Below are positions 49,675 through 58,494 of a stretch of DNA of 64,000 nt, in pieces (position 1 is the first letter of the stretch; each line of letters begins with the position of its first letter). The notes beneath the pieces were generated by a model. The model made no database searches and had not been told where the DNA came from. It saw only the letters and a list, made by a program, of their open reading frames with translations. The stretch comes from Sipunculus nudus (taxonomy: Eukaryota; Annelida; Sipuncula; Golfingiida; Sipunculidae), in NCBI GenBank assembly GCA_026874595.1, contig JAPPUL010000069.1:1738001-1802000 (forward strand), written 5' to 3'. Made by a program: the position numbers and the translations under genes.

Positions 49675-49717
49675 AATGGCTTTAATGGCTTTAGTTTCTT
49701 AATATAGTTTCTTAAGA
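49675..49717. repeat. Two adjacent tandem duplications
   Basis: AATGGCTTT twice (49675-49692), overlapping a 13-bp unit TAGTTTCTTAATA/TAGTTTCTTAAGA (49692-49717), in the soxY-soxZ spacer. Confidence 0.8.
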
Positions 49718-49763
49718 TGATTAAAGCGATAAATATAATTATAAGGGAAAAAAGGAGAATTAG

Positions 49764-50231
49764 ATGAAGATATTGAGCTTAATGGTTATGATGCTGATGG
49801 TGATAAGTTGTGGGGCATCTGATAAAGGTAAGGAAGAGGCTAAAGAAGAGAAAGCAAAGGAGAGTCAAGTAAAAAAGCCAGAAGTTAAAAAAGCTGCCCC
49901 TAAAAAGAAGAAAAGTCGTTTAGGTAAAGCGCTAATAAGATTGCCAAAGAATTATAAGAAAGGGGATATAATAGAAGTAAAGACAGTGGTAACGCATCCT
50001 CAGGATACAGGGATAGGAAAGAATGCAAAGCCAGCATATTATGTAAAGGAAATAAAGATGATATATGGAGAAAAGACACTGGCAATATTAAATACGTTGC
50101 CAGCAATAAGCAAAGATCCGTATTTTGCATTCAAGTTGAAAGTGGACAAATCAGCCCCATTGAAGGTGGTTTGGGAGGATAATAAAGGGGGAGTGTTTGA
50201 AAAAAAAGTAGATATAAAAGTAGGAGGATAA
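49764..50231 (+). CDS. soxZ: SoxZ with its own lipoprotein signal
   Basis: 155 residues. The C-terminal ~100 residues are SoxZ (KALIRLPKNYKKGDIIEVKTVVTHPQDTG, PAYYVKEIKMIYGEKTL). Ordinary SoxZ is about 105 residues, has no signal and is exported with SoxY. Here an N-terminal signal ends VISC (C16) and is followed by ~35 residues of Lys/Glu linker (EEAKEEKAKESQVKKPEVKK), so an independent lipoprotein route is likely. It follows soxY and lies 3 nt before soxA. Confidence 0.92.
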   Translation: MKILSLMVMMLMVISCGASDKGKEEAKEEKAKESQVKKPEVKKAAPKKKKSRLGKALIRLPKNYKKGDIIEVKTVVTHPQDTGIGKNAKPAYYVKEIKMIYGEKTLAILNTLPAISKDPYFAFKLKVDKSAPLKVVWEDNKGGVFEKKVDIKVGG

Positions 50232-50234
50232 AAA

Positions 50235-51005
50235 ATGAAGAATAAGATAAGATATATAAGCTTTGTGGTGTTGCTGATGATGGTGGGGTTAATAGCGATA
50301 AGTCTGCCGGCTCAAGATACAGAGAGTATATCAAAGGAGGACTTATCCTTCTATAGTAGTGGTATAAACCCTGGGGATACAATGATAGAGGAAGGTGCAA
50401 AGTTCATTCGTGAGGCAAGAGGGAGTCAGGGTAAAAGTTGTATAACGTGCCATGCAAATCCAGAACAAGATTTTAAAGGAGTTGCTACAACTTACCCAAA
50501 GATAACTAAGTCAGCAAAGACAATGGCAAGTTTGCAGATGCAGATAAATGTATGTATAGAATCGTTTGCCGAAGGGGAATCGCTTCCACTTGGATCGTAT
50601 GAAATGACATCAATGACAACATATATAAAGTCTTTGTCAGAGGGGATGCCAGTGAATGTAAAGATAGATGGAGAGGCGGCTGAATGGTATAAGCTTGGAG
50701 AATTGGTGTTTAGTCAAAGGCGTGGGCAGCGAAATTTGTCTTGTAGCGTATGCCATGATATATTGCCTGGGAAACATCTGCGTATGCAGAAGTTAGCCAA
50801 GATAGGAGCAGCAGCAAGTCATTGGCCAGCCTATAGGATGCGTAAAGGGCAAACATACATAATAGAGCAAAGATTTAGGCAGTGTATGAATAATGCAAGA
50901 ATGAAAAGGCTAAAGGCAGGCAGTGTACCGATGCGGGCCTTGGAATTATATGTAACGCATAAAGCGCAGGGAGAAAAAGTAAAAGTTCCTGGGTGGGTTA
51001 GGTAA
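50235..51005 (+). CDS. soxA: Diheme SoxA
   Basis: 256 residues with a Sec signal. Two heme-binding sites, CITCH (69-73) and CSVCH (170-174), plus C217 in RFRQCMNNARMKRL, the cysteine ligand of the active-site heme. HWPAYRMRKG is the usual block before it. SoxA and SoxX form the c-type cytochrome that oxidatively conjugates thiosulfate to SoxY. Confidence 0.95.
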   Translation: MKNKIRYISFVVLLMMVGLIAISLPAQDTESISKEDLSFYSSGINPGDTMIEEGAKFIREARGSQGKSCITCHANPEQDFKGVATTYPKITKSAKTMASLQMQINVCIESFAEGESLPLGSYEMTSMTTYIKSLSEGMPVNVKIDGEAAEWYKLGELVFSQRRGQRNLSCSVCHDILPGKHLRMQKLAKIGAAASHWPAYRMRKGQTYIIEQRFRQCMNNARMKRLKAGSVPMRALELYVTHKAQGEKVKVPGWVR

Positions 51006-51129
51006 AACAAGAGCTCATGAAATAGCTTATTGAATATCTATGCAGGCACTCAATAAGCTATAATTATGTAAGTCAAAAAAGTAAATAAAATAATCAAATC
51101 AAATAAAACAGTAGGAGTGTGGTACAATA

Positions 51130-52854
51130 ATGGATAGAAGGGAGTTTCTAAAAACAACGCTTGCGATGGAGCTTGCCATGTTATCGGGGTTATCCCTTGG
51201 AGGGTGTGGTGTTTTTGATGAGCAGAAGTTGTATGACTTTGACTCACTAGGGAATATTACTATACTATTTATAGCTGATAGTCATGCTCATCTAAGGCCA
51301 ATATATTATAGAGAGCCATCACTTAATATAGGAGCCCAAACAGTAGCAAATACACCTGGGCATATGGTAGGGGAGGATAGTTTAAAATATTGGAATATAT
51401 CAAAGGGTACAAAAGAGGCATATTTCCAAACTTATATAGATTTTGAGGATTTGGCAAAGAAATACGGTAGGATGGGAGGCTATGCGCACTTATCGACCCT
51501 ATCTAAACAAGTATTTGAAGAGAGAGGAAGAGACCGATGTTTGTTTTTGGATTCAGGAGATACATGGGTTGGAACAGGGATAGGGTTGTTTACAGAAGGA
51601 GCTGCGTTGGTAGATGCACAGAACTTGCTTGAAATCGATGTAATGGCAGGGCATTGGGAATATACATTTGGTCAGGCAGTGCTTGACAAAAGAATAAAAG
51701 AACTAAAAGCGGATTTTGTTGCTCAAAATGTGGTATATACAGATTTTGAAAAGGAAGGGAATAAGGTATTTAAAGAGTACGTAATAAAAGAGACAAAAGA
51801 TGTGAAGGTTGGTATAATAGGACAATCCTTTCCATACGTGCCTTTAGCTCATCCACGAACGTTAGAAGGGGAAAATCATATATCAGAAGGCTGGTCGTTT
51901 GGAATAAGGCCGGCAGATGTTCAAAGGCTAGTAGATAAGGTAAGAGAAGAAGAGAAGGTAGATTTGGTTATATTTTTAAGTCACAATGGGCTAGAAGTAG
52001 ATAAAAAGCTTGCAAGAGAAACAAAAGGAATAGATTTGTTACTATCTGGTCATACTCATGACCCATTACCGAAAGAACTTAAAATAGGCGAAACACTACT
52101 TGTTCAGGCGGGGTCGCATGGTAAATTTCTTGGACGTATAGACCTTGATGTTCAAGGGAAAAAGGTGGTGGGTCATAGCCATAAGTTACTTCCTGTCTTG
52201 TCAAATGTAATTCCTGCAGATGAAAAAATGCAAAGTTTGATAGACAAATGGCATAAACCATACGAATCGAAGCTTGGAGAGGAACTTGCAGTAACAGATT
52301 CATTGTTGTATAGACGTGACACATTTATGGGAACATTTGATCAGTTAATCCTTGAGGCAATACGAGATGAATATGATTCAGAAATAGTATTTTCACCAGG
52401 CTACAGATGGGGAACGACACTATTACCTGGTGATAAGATAAGTATGAAAGACGTTCTAGACCACACATCTGTAACCTATCCTAATGTATGGACATTTGAT
52501 ATGACAGGAGAGCAGTTATGGTTAATCCTTGAGGATATTCTAGACAACTTATTTAATCCAGACCCTTATAAACAACAAGGAGGAGATTTTAGTAGGTTAT
52601 TGGGTGTAGAGATGGATGTAAAGCTAAATGCGCCGGTATTAAAACGAGTAGAACAAAATAATATAAAAGTACAAGGGAAACCATTTGATCCTAAAAGGAA
52701 ATACAAGTTATCAGCCTGGGGAGGTAATTTATATAGAGCAGGAGAAAACTTGCGTCCTGGAGAACGTCCGGTATATGATGTTATAAGAGATTATTTAAAA
52801 AAGATAAAGAAAGTGAGAATAGATTCAAAAAGTGCTATAAAATATTATGCTTAG
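51130..52854 (+). CDS. soxB: SoxB thiosulfohydrolase
   Basis: 574 residues. 5'-nucleotidase-like dinuclear Mn fold: IADSHAHLRPIYYREPSLNIG, DSGDTWVGTGIGLFT, GHWEYTFG, LSHNGLEVDKKLA, LLSGHTHDPLP, then a C-terminal domain. It releases sulfate from SoxY-bound thiosulfonate. The start is a Tat motif (DRREFLK) and the signal ends in LGGC (C26), so it is probably a Tat-exported lipoprotein. Confidence 0.97.
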   Translation: MDRREFLKTTLAMELAMLSGLSLGGCGVFDEQKLYDFDSLGNITILFIADSHAHLRPIYYREPSLNIGAQTVANTPGHMVGEDSLKYWNISKGTKEAYFQTYIDFEDLAKKYGRMGGYAHLSTLSKQVFEERGRDRCLFLDSGDTWVGTGIGLFTEGAALVDAQNLLEIDVMAGHWEYTFGQAVLDKRIKELKADFVAQNVVYTDFEKEGNKVFKEYVIKETKDVKVGIIGQSFPYVPLAHPRTLEGENHISEGWSFGIRPADVQRLVDKVREEEKVDLVIFLSHNGLEVDKKLARETKGIDLLLSGHTHDPLPKELKIGETLLVQAGSHGKFLGRIDLDVQGKKVVGHSHKLLPVLSNVIPADEKMQSLIDKWHKPYESKLGEELAVTDSLLYRRDTFMGTFDQLILEAIRDEYDSEIVFSPGYRWGTTLLPGDKISMKDVLDHTSVTYPNVWTFDMTGEQLWLILEDILDNLFNPDPYKQQGGDFSRLLGVEMDVKLNAPVLKRVEQNNIKVQGKPFDPKRKYKLSAWGGNLYRAGENLRPGERPVYDVIRDYLKKIKKVRIDSKSAIKYYA

Positions 52855-52896
52855 TTAACCTAAAAAAGGTGTAAAGAAGAAAGGAGGCTTGAAATA

Positions 52897-53415
52897 ATGG
52901 GAGCAAAGGATTCAAAGTTGAGTGTGGGAAAGGTTTTGAAGATGGGAGTGGTTTATATAGTGCTTGTTGGGATAACATTATATATATTAAGCCTTTTTTT
53001 TGGTTCTCCGATATATAAGATAAGATTAAAGGGTGCAGATTTTGACAATATAGCATTAGCGCTTGAGAGTGAATTGTCGGGTGCAAACATGCGTGTTTTT
53101 GATCCTCCGTTAAATATAAAAGTGTCGATGGAATCAAGGGGTGAGGAATTTCCACAATACAAAGTATATCAATTTTGCAATTTAGAAATAGGGAAGGAAA
53201 TATTTAAGCTGACCCGAGATTTTGGAGCTTTTATACCGTGCAAGATATACATATATGAAGATGGAGAAGATGTAGTAGTGGGAACATACTTAGCAAGTCA
53301 AGCCATGCTTTTCTTAGATTTGCCATTAATGGGAGAAAAAGCAGATAAAGGAAGAAAATATATAAATCAGATAGAGAAACAAATAGTAGATATAATGCAT
53401 GCCTTAAAAGAATAG
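52897..53415 (+). CDS. Membrane-anchored DUF302 protein
   Basis: 172 residues. A transmembrane anchor (GVVYIVLVGITLYILSLFF) is followed by a DUF302 domain (EFPQYKVYQFCNLEIGKEIF, GAFIPCKIYIYEDGEDVVVG) with two cysteines. DUF302 proteins are common in sulfur-oxidation clusters, with no proven function; a role in sulfur-intermediate handling is inference. Immediately downstream of soxB on the same strand. Confidence 0.85.
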   Translation: MGAKDSKLSVGKVLKMGVVYIVLVGITLYILSLFFGSPIYKIRLKGADFDNIALALESELSGANMRVFDPPLNIKVSMESRGEEFPQYKVYQFCNLEIGKEIFKLTRDFGAFIPCKIYIYEDGEDVVVGTYLASQAMLFLDLPLMGEKADKGRKYINQIEKQIVDIMHALKE

Positions 53416-53474
53416 AAATAAAGATAAATGTTATGATATATTTTATATATTAAAAAAAATACGAGGTATCCCAA

Positions 53475-54101
53475 ATGGCTAATAAAATAACTAGAGGAAG
53501 TTCTATTGTATTAAAAAGTATTCTAGTGGTGTTAGTATTTTTAAACATACTTTTAATAAGTGTAGAACAGGCAAAAGGTGATGCTGAGAAGATAGATGTA
53601 AAGAAGGTGTTTTATGAGCTTGGATTTAGCAAGCCAACGAAAGGGACAAAGATAAAGTATATGCCAAAATTCTCATTAATAGATATAGATGACGAAAAAG
53701 TAAGTAGTAGACAATATAATGGTAAGATAGTTCTTTTGATATTTTGGGCAACATGGTGTCCTTATTGTACAAAAGAGCTACCTACATTAGAAAGCTTGTA
53801 TAATGCAAATAAAGATAATGACAAACTTGAAATAGTAACAGTATCAATAAATCAAGATTCTTTTAGTATACCTTTGCATGTAGAAGCTAATGAATTTACC
53901 TTTAAAGTATTGTTAGATCCTACTATGAAGGTATATAGAATGTTTAGACCGAAGAAACTTAGAACACCATTAACTTATCTAATTGCCGAAGATGGTAAAA
54001 TAATAGGAGAGATAGCAGGCGGTGCACATGACTGGTCTATTAAAAAATCTTTATCATTTTTTAAAAAGCTAAGTCAAGAAGGAACAGATATTCTAAATTA
54101 G
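53475..54101 (+). CDS. TlpA/SoxW-like thioredoxin
   Basis: 208 residues. An N-terminal anchor or signal (ILVVLVFLNILLISVEQA) is followed by a thioredoxin fold with FWATWCPYCTKELP and a cis-Pro region LRTPLTYLIAEDGKIIG. In Sox loci such proteins (SoxW type) keep SoxY or SoxA cysteines in the right redox state. Its partner SoxV/CcdA is not seen here. Confidence 0.88.
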   Translation: MANKITRGSSIVLKSILVVLVFLNILLISVEQAKGDAEKIDVKKVFYELGFSKPTKGTKIKYMPKFSLIDIDDEKVSSRQYNGKIVLLIFWATWCPYCTKELPTLESLYNANKDNDKLEIVTVSINQDSFSIPLHVEANEFTFKVLLDPTMKVYRMFRPKKLRTPLTYLIAEDGKIIGEIAGGAHDWSIKKSLSFFKKLSQEGTDILN

Positions 54102-54156
54102 ATAATAATAGCTTATAAAGTGTTGTAAAGCGGTGTTGTAATAAAAGAGGTTTCTA

Positions 54157-55341
54157 ATGAATGATAATGTATTTGAGGATCTTGGAGATAGAGTTAAGAT
54201 AAATGTAAAATATCTAAATCCTAATACAATATTAAACTGCCCGACGTTTGACAAAGATGGGAATGAAGTACAGGGTGCCTATAAACCATTTACTAAAGAA
54301 TATCTAGAAAAGTTGCTATTAGCAAACATAGATACAATATTTTATTCAAAACATAAAAATACAGATAATGTAATATATCAAAAGAACCTTAAGGATTACC
54401 TTAGGCGAAATATTTATCAGGGCCCAAGAACACTTAGTGTAGAAACACAGGAGAAAGCAGTGAATGTCATGGAGGCAATAACAAATCGTCTTAGTAAGAA
54501 TGAGGCTGTTAGTTTTACGGATGCAAAAGATTTAATGGATCAAATTGAAACAGATTTGTATAGTAGTAAAACAGAAATAATCAACTTGTTAGACATACAA
54601 TCCTATGATAATGAAACATATTCACATTCTCTAAATACAGGTGTAGTGGCGATGCTATTTGCCCGCAAATTAGGTTTTCCAGGAGATGTTGTACTTGATA
54701 TAGGACTTGGTGGCTTTTTACATGATATAGGAAAGATAAGAATACCTTACAATATATTACATAAAAAAGATAAGTTGACGCCAAAAGAGTTTAATTTAGT
54801 AAAAAATCATGCAAGATATGGCTATGAGATGCTAAAAGAGAGTAAAGAGATTAGTGATATAGTAAAGCGGATTGTACTGTTACATCATGAGAAATTTGAT
54901 GGGACAGGATATCCCTTTGGCTTTAGCGGTAGTAAGATAGAAGATTATGTATATATAGTATCTATAGCAGAGATATATGATGCACTTACAACTAGAACAC
55001 CCTATAGAGAAGCAATAAGTCATAACGAAGCAATTAAAACAATACTTAGAGGGTCAAGATATAGTTTTAAACCTGAGATAGCTCATCAGTTTGCACATTC
55101 GCTTGGTGGGATGTTATTCAAAGAAAGCTCTTATTATAAGATAGGACAACTTGTTGTATTAAATACTGGGGAAGTAGCTAGAGTAGTTAATAAAGATAGT
55201 GATATTACTTCAAGGCCTTCTATTGAGATATTAAAAAATTCAGCTGGTAAAGAACTTTCTAAACCAATATTTATCAATTTGAACCTTGATGATACCCGAA
55301 ATATAGTAAGTATAGATGCTACAACAAAAATTCAAGAATAA
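54157..55341 (+). CDS. HD-GYP domain phosphodiesterase
   Basis: 394 residues. N-terminal ~115 residues resemble the DUF3391-like accessory region; the HD-GYP domain follows (YSHSLNTGVVAMLFARKLG, GGFLHDIGKIRIP, HHEKFDGTGYPFGFSG). The HD and GYP catalytic residues are present, so c-di-GMP hydrolysis is expected. It may couple second-messenger levels to the adjacent sox genes, but that is positional inference. It ends 17 nt from the convergent hps-like operon. Confidence 0.92.
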   Translation: MNDNVFEDLGDRVKINVKYLNPNTILNCPTFDKDGNEVQGAYKPFTKEYLEKLLLANIDTIFYSKHKNTDNVIYQKNLKDYLRRNIYQGPRTLSVETQEKAVNVMEAITNRLSKNEAVSFTDAKDLMDQIETDLYSSKTEIINLLDIQSYDNETYSHSLNTGVVAMLFARKLGFPGDVVLDIGLGGFLHDIGKIRIPYNILHKKDKLTPKEFNLVKNHARYGYEMLKESKEISDIVKRIVLLHHEKFDGTGYPFGFSGSKIEDYVYIVSIAEIYDALTTRTPYREAISHNEAIKTILRGSRYSFKPEIAHQFAHSLGGMLFKESSYYKIGQLVVLNTGEVARVVNKDSDITSRPSIEILKNSAGKELSKPIFINLNLDDTRNIVSIDATTKIQE

Positions 55342-55358
55342 CCATACTCGTAATGAAC

Positions 55359-56336
55359 CTAATTTGTCAAAACTATTTTTGCAGATGATACATTGCCATT
55401 TAAAATATCTTCAAATGCCTTTTGTCCATCTTTTAAATTTCTAATTTCAACCCAGTTTAAATCATTTTCTATCCTTTTAGATGCTAAAATCTTTGTCGCA
55501 TCTATAAAATCTTTACTAGTATAGGCATAGGTTCCCACAAAAGTTATTTCTGACAATGTTATTTTTCTAAAATCGATTGTTCCATCGCTATTACCCAAGC
55601 CGATATGAATAATAACACCGCCTTCTTCTATATGCTTAATCGAAGCAAGCCTTGTATGTTCTATACCTACTGCATCAATTATAGTATCAAATTTCTCTGT
55701 TGCTAATTCGTCGGATAAAGCTCTAATCCCATCTATTGCTTTTACATTCTTAAGACGCTTTTCATTTTTCTCGAGTATTGTGATATTTTCACAGCCGGAG
55801 TCTTTAAGTAGTATCCCACAAAGCAGACCAACAGAACCTGCTCCTATTACAAGTACTCTCATCTTCTGTGAACTTAAGCTACTCACCTTTTCTAGCAATC
55901 GTATACTATGTAATGCAGTTGCAACTGGTTCTGATAAAACACCTGTAGTCCCCAGTAAATTCATAGGAATAACATTCTTCTTATTAATATTAATATATTC
56001 AGCAAACCCTCCAGGTTTGTTCATTCCTAGCATCTTTCTATTTGAACATAAATTATCTTTGCCAAGTAAGCAAAAAGTACATCTACCACAACTAATTATT
56101 GGATTTATTGCTACTTTTAAACCTTTATCAGCTCCTGATAGCACTTCTCCCAGTATCTCATGGCCTAATACAAGTGGTGGCACTCGCCTTGCATCGTGTC
56201 CTAAAAAGGCATGTAGGTCAGACCCGCATATCCCTGTTGCCAACACTTTTATAGCTACTTCATCTTCTGCTAAACCTGTTTCTTTATATTCTTTATATTC
56301 TAGTTTAGAAGCTCCCATATAGACTAATGCTTTCAT
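55359..56336 (-). CDS. Zinc-dependent alcohol dehydrogenase, HpsP-like
   Basis: 325 residues, medium-chain family. Catalytic zinc ligands in CGSDLHAFLGHDA and LGHEILGE, structural zinc CGRCTFCLLGKDNLC, and NAD-binding VIGAGSVGLLCG. Last gene of an operon with a TRAP transporter, a HisD-like enzyme and an SDR. In the DHPS pathway HpsP and HpsO interconvert the DHPS enantiomers through the 2-keto form; assignment rests on neighbourhood. A polyol dehydrogenase of other specificity is the alternative. Confidence 0.85.
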   Translation of the reverse strand: MKALVYMGASKLEYKEYKETGLAEDEVAIKVLATGICGSDLHAFLGHDARRVPPLVLGHEILGEVLSGADKGLKVAINPIISCGRCTFCLLGKDNLCSNRKMLGMNKPGGFAEYININKKNVIPMNLLGTTGVLSEPVATALHSIRLLEKVSSLSSQKMRVLVIGAGSVGLLCGILLKDSGCENITILEKNEKRLKNVKAIDGIRALSDELATEKFDTIIDAVGIEHTRLASIKHIEEGGVIIHIGLGNSDGTIDFRKITLSEITFVGTYAYTSKDFIDATKILASKRIENDLNWVEIRNLKDGQKAFEDILNGNVSSAKIVLTN

Positions 56337-56373
56337 ATTTTTGTCTCTCCTTTTATATAATAATCATTGCCTT

Positions 56374-57132
56374 CTATTTTGCACTAAATCCACCATCTAA
56401 GAAAATAGTTTGACCTGTCATATAATCAGAGGCCGACGAGGCTAAAAAAATTGCAAGACCTTCAAAATCTGATAACTTGCCATTTCTTCCTATTGCTGTT
56501 TGTTTGGCTAGCTCTTTTTCTTTCTCTTTAAAAACACTCTCGGCAAGCGCTGTCCTGAAAAAACCAGGTGCTATAGCATTAACCGATATCCCATGTCGGG
56601 AGTACTCTTCTGCCATCGCTCTTGTTAATTGTATAATACCACCCTTTGACGCTCCATATGGTATACTATTTGGAAAGGCACGAACCGATTGTAATGATGC
56701 TATATGTATTACTTTCCCTCTACCTCTTTCTATCATTCCAGGTATGAATTCTCTTGTAAAGAAAAAAGGTGCTTTCAAATTTAAATCAATTGTTTGATTC
56801 CAGGTATCATATGTTATATCAGGTTCTTTTTGTCTAAAATTAACACCTGCTGCATTTACAACAATATCAGGAGATCCTATATCTTTTGTAATATCTGTTG
56901 CGATCTTTTTCATATTCTCTTCTAAAGCCAAATCTCCAACATAAATTTCAGCATCATATGATCGTCTACGCAACTCCTCCTGAGCCTTTAACAATACCTC
57001 TTCTCTCCTACTAACTAAAACAACTTTAGCACCAGCCTTAGCTAAGAATTTTGCAATAGAAAAGCCTATCCCACTCCCTCCACCAGTTACAACAGCTAAT
57101 CTGTTTTCAAGCGAAAAGATAGATAAATCCAT
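56374..57132 (-). CDS. Short-chain dehydrogenase/reductase, HpsO-like
   Basis: 252 residues, classical SDR: TGGGSGIGFSIA cofactor motif, NAAGVN, catalytic serine region IASLQSVRAF and YGASKGG. It lies 40 nt after the HisD-like gene in the same operon. By layout it matches HpsO, one of two DHPS-2-dehydrogenases, but the sequence alone shows only the SDR family. Confidence 0.9.
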   Translation of the reverse strand: MDLSIFSLENRLAVVTGGGSGIGFSIAKFLAKAGAKVVLVSRREEVLLKAQEELRRRSYDAEIYVGDLALEENMKKIATDITKDIGSPDIVVNAAGVNFRQKEPDITYDTWNQTIDLNLKAPFFFTREFIPGMIERGRGKVIHIASLQSVRAFPNSIPYGASKGGIIQLTRAMAEEYSRHGISVNAIAPGFFRTALAESVFKEKEKELAKQTAIGRNGKLSDFEGLAIFLASSASDYMTGQTIFLDGGFSAK

Positions 57133-57143
57133 AAAACTACACT

Positions 57144-57191
57144 CCTAAATCAAATTTATCCTAAATCAAATTTATCCTAAATCAAATTTAT
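57144..57191. repeat. 16-bp tandem repeat, three copies, across the hisD-like stop
   Basis: CCTAAATCAAATTTAT three times exactly. On the coding strand the unit encodes DKFDL-type C-terminal residues; the stop falls in the next copy, and the remaining copies fill the spacer before the SDR gene. Confidence 0.95.
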
Positions 57192-58467
57192 CCTTAGGAA
57201 AATACTTACTTAATCTTACATCTGATGTCTTTGCATGGGCTTCCATTCCTTCCAATCTAGATATCCTTGCCGCTACCGGAGCCAAATATTTATTGGCCTC
57301 TTTACTCATCTTCTGATAAGTAACTGTTTTCAAGAATTTACCCACATAAAGACCACCTGTATATTTAGCAGCACCTTTCGTCGGCAAAATATGATTCGGC
57401 CCAGAACATTTATCACCAAAGGCTACTGTTGTCTCTTCTCCTAAAAATAAAGAACCATAATTCGATAAGTTATCCAAATACCAGTTTAAATTATTAGTAT
57501 GAACTTCTAGATGCTCGCTTGCATACTCATCGCTAATTTTTACAATCTCTTCTTTTGTATCACATAAAATGATTTCTCCATAATCACGCCAAGCAGCACC
57601 TGCTGCAGCTTTTGCAACCTCAGGAAGTTTATCTATCAAATATAAAACTTTATCATTTACGCTATTAGCCAGCTTCTCATCTGTTGTAAACAACCAAGCT
57701 GGTGATGTAGGTCCATGTTCTGCCTGCCCAACTAAATCATAGGCAACAAGATCAATATCTGCACTACTATCAGCAATGACTGCAATTTCCGATGGCCCCG
57801 CGAACATGTCAATCCCAACCTCGCCATATAACATTCTTTTCGCTTCAGCCACAAAAGCATTCCCAGGTCCTACTAAAATATCAGCTTTATGTCCAGTAAA
57901 CAAACCATAAGCCATAGCAGCAATAGATTGTGCACCTCCAAGTGCCAAAATGTAATCAGCCCCGCACATATCCATAGCATACAAGACTGAGGCCGGAATA
58001 CTTTTTCCATCTTTTACAGGCGAGCTTGCAACTATATTCTTAACTCCTGCAGCTTTTGCAGTTGTTATACTCATTATAACAGAGGCTATATGCGTATATC
58101 TTCCTCCCGGAATATAACAGCCTGCCGTGTTTACAGGTATTAATTTCTGACCTGCAACCAATCCATTAGATAATTCTGTTTCAAATTCAAGCAAACTATC
58201 TCGTTGTGCTTTGGCAAATTTATGTACATTCTGATAAGCGAACTTAATATCTGATTTAAGACTTTCAGAAAGGCTATTTCCTGCTTCTTTAATAACAGAC
58301 TTAGGGATAAGAATATCACCTTCATATTTGTCAAAATCCTTTGTAAGCTCTAAAACTTCCTTCTCACCATTTAACCTAATCTTTTCTAAAATTCCAGCAA
58401 CAATATCTTTTATATTCCCCTCGTCTGTATGTGCAGTCTTAGAAGCTTTTTTAATATACTTAATCAT
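57172..58467 (-). CDS. hpsN: HisD-family dehydrogenase, probable sulfopropanediol 3-dehydrogenase
   Basis: 431 residues of the histidinol-dehydrogenase family (GPGNAFVAEAKRMLYG, FAGPSEIAVIAD, EHLEVHT). It has the HpsN-like features NTAGCYIPGGRYTHIASVIM and GPNHILPTKGAAKYTGGLYVGKF instead of the HisD pattern, and no histidine-biosynthesis gene is near. HpsN oxidises (R)-2,3-dihydroxypropane-1-sulfonate to sulfolactate in two NAD steps. The TRAP genes immediately upstream and SDR/ADH genes downstream match the hps layout. True HisD cannot be fully excluded. GGAGGTAG precedes the start. Confidence 0.75.
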   Translation of the reverse strand: MIKYIKKASKTAHTDEGNIKDIVAGILEKIRLNGEKEVLELTKDFDKYEGDILIPKSVIKEAGNSLSESLKSDIKFAYQNVHKFAKAQRDSLLEFETELSNGLVAGQKLIPVNTAGCYIPGGRYTHIASVIMSITTAKAAGVKNIVASSPVKDGKSIPASVLYAMDMCGADYILALGGAQSIAAMAYGLFTGHKADILVGPGNAFVAEAKRMLYGEVGIDMFAGPSEIAVIADSSADIDLVAYDLVGQAEHGPTSPAWLFTTDEKLANSVNDKVLYLIDKLPEVAKAAAGAAWRDYGEIILCDTKEEIVKISDEYASEHLEVHTNNLNWYLDNLSNYGSLFLGEETTVAFGDKCSGPNHILPTKGAAKYTGGLYVGKFLKTVTYQKMSKEANKYLAPVAARISRLEGMEAHAKTSDVRLSKYFPKDKFDLG

Positions 58468-58494
58468 AACTACCTCCTACGTAGTATAAAGGTT

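Noticed and set aside
57172-58467. Histidinol dehydrogenase of histidine synthesis
   Set aside because: No other his gene is near, the loop sequences fit HpsN-like proteins, and the neighbours are TRAP, SDR and ADH genes.
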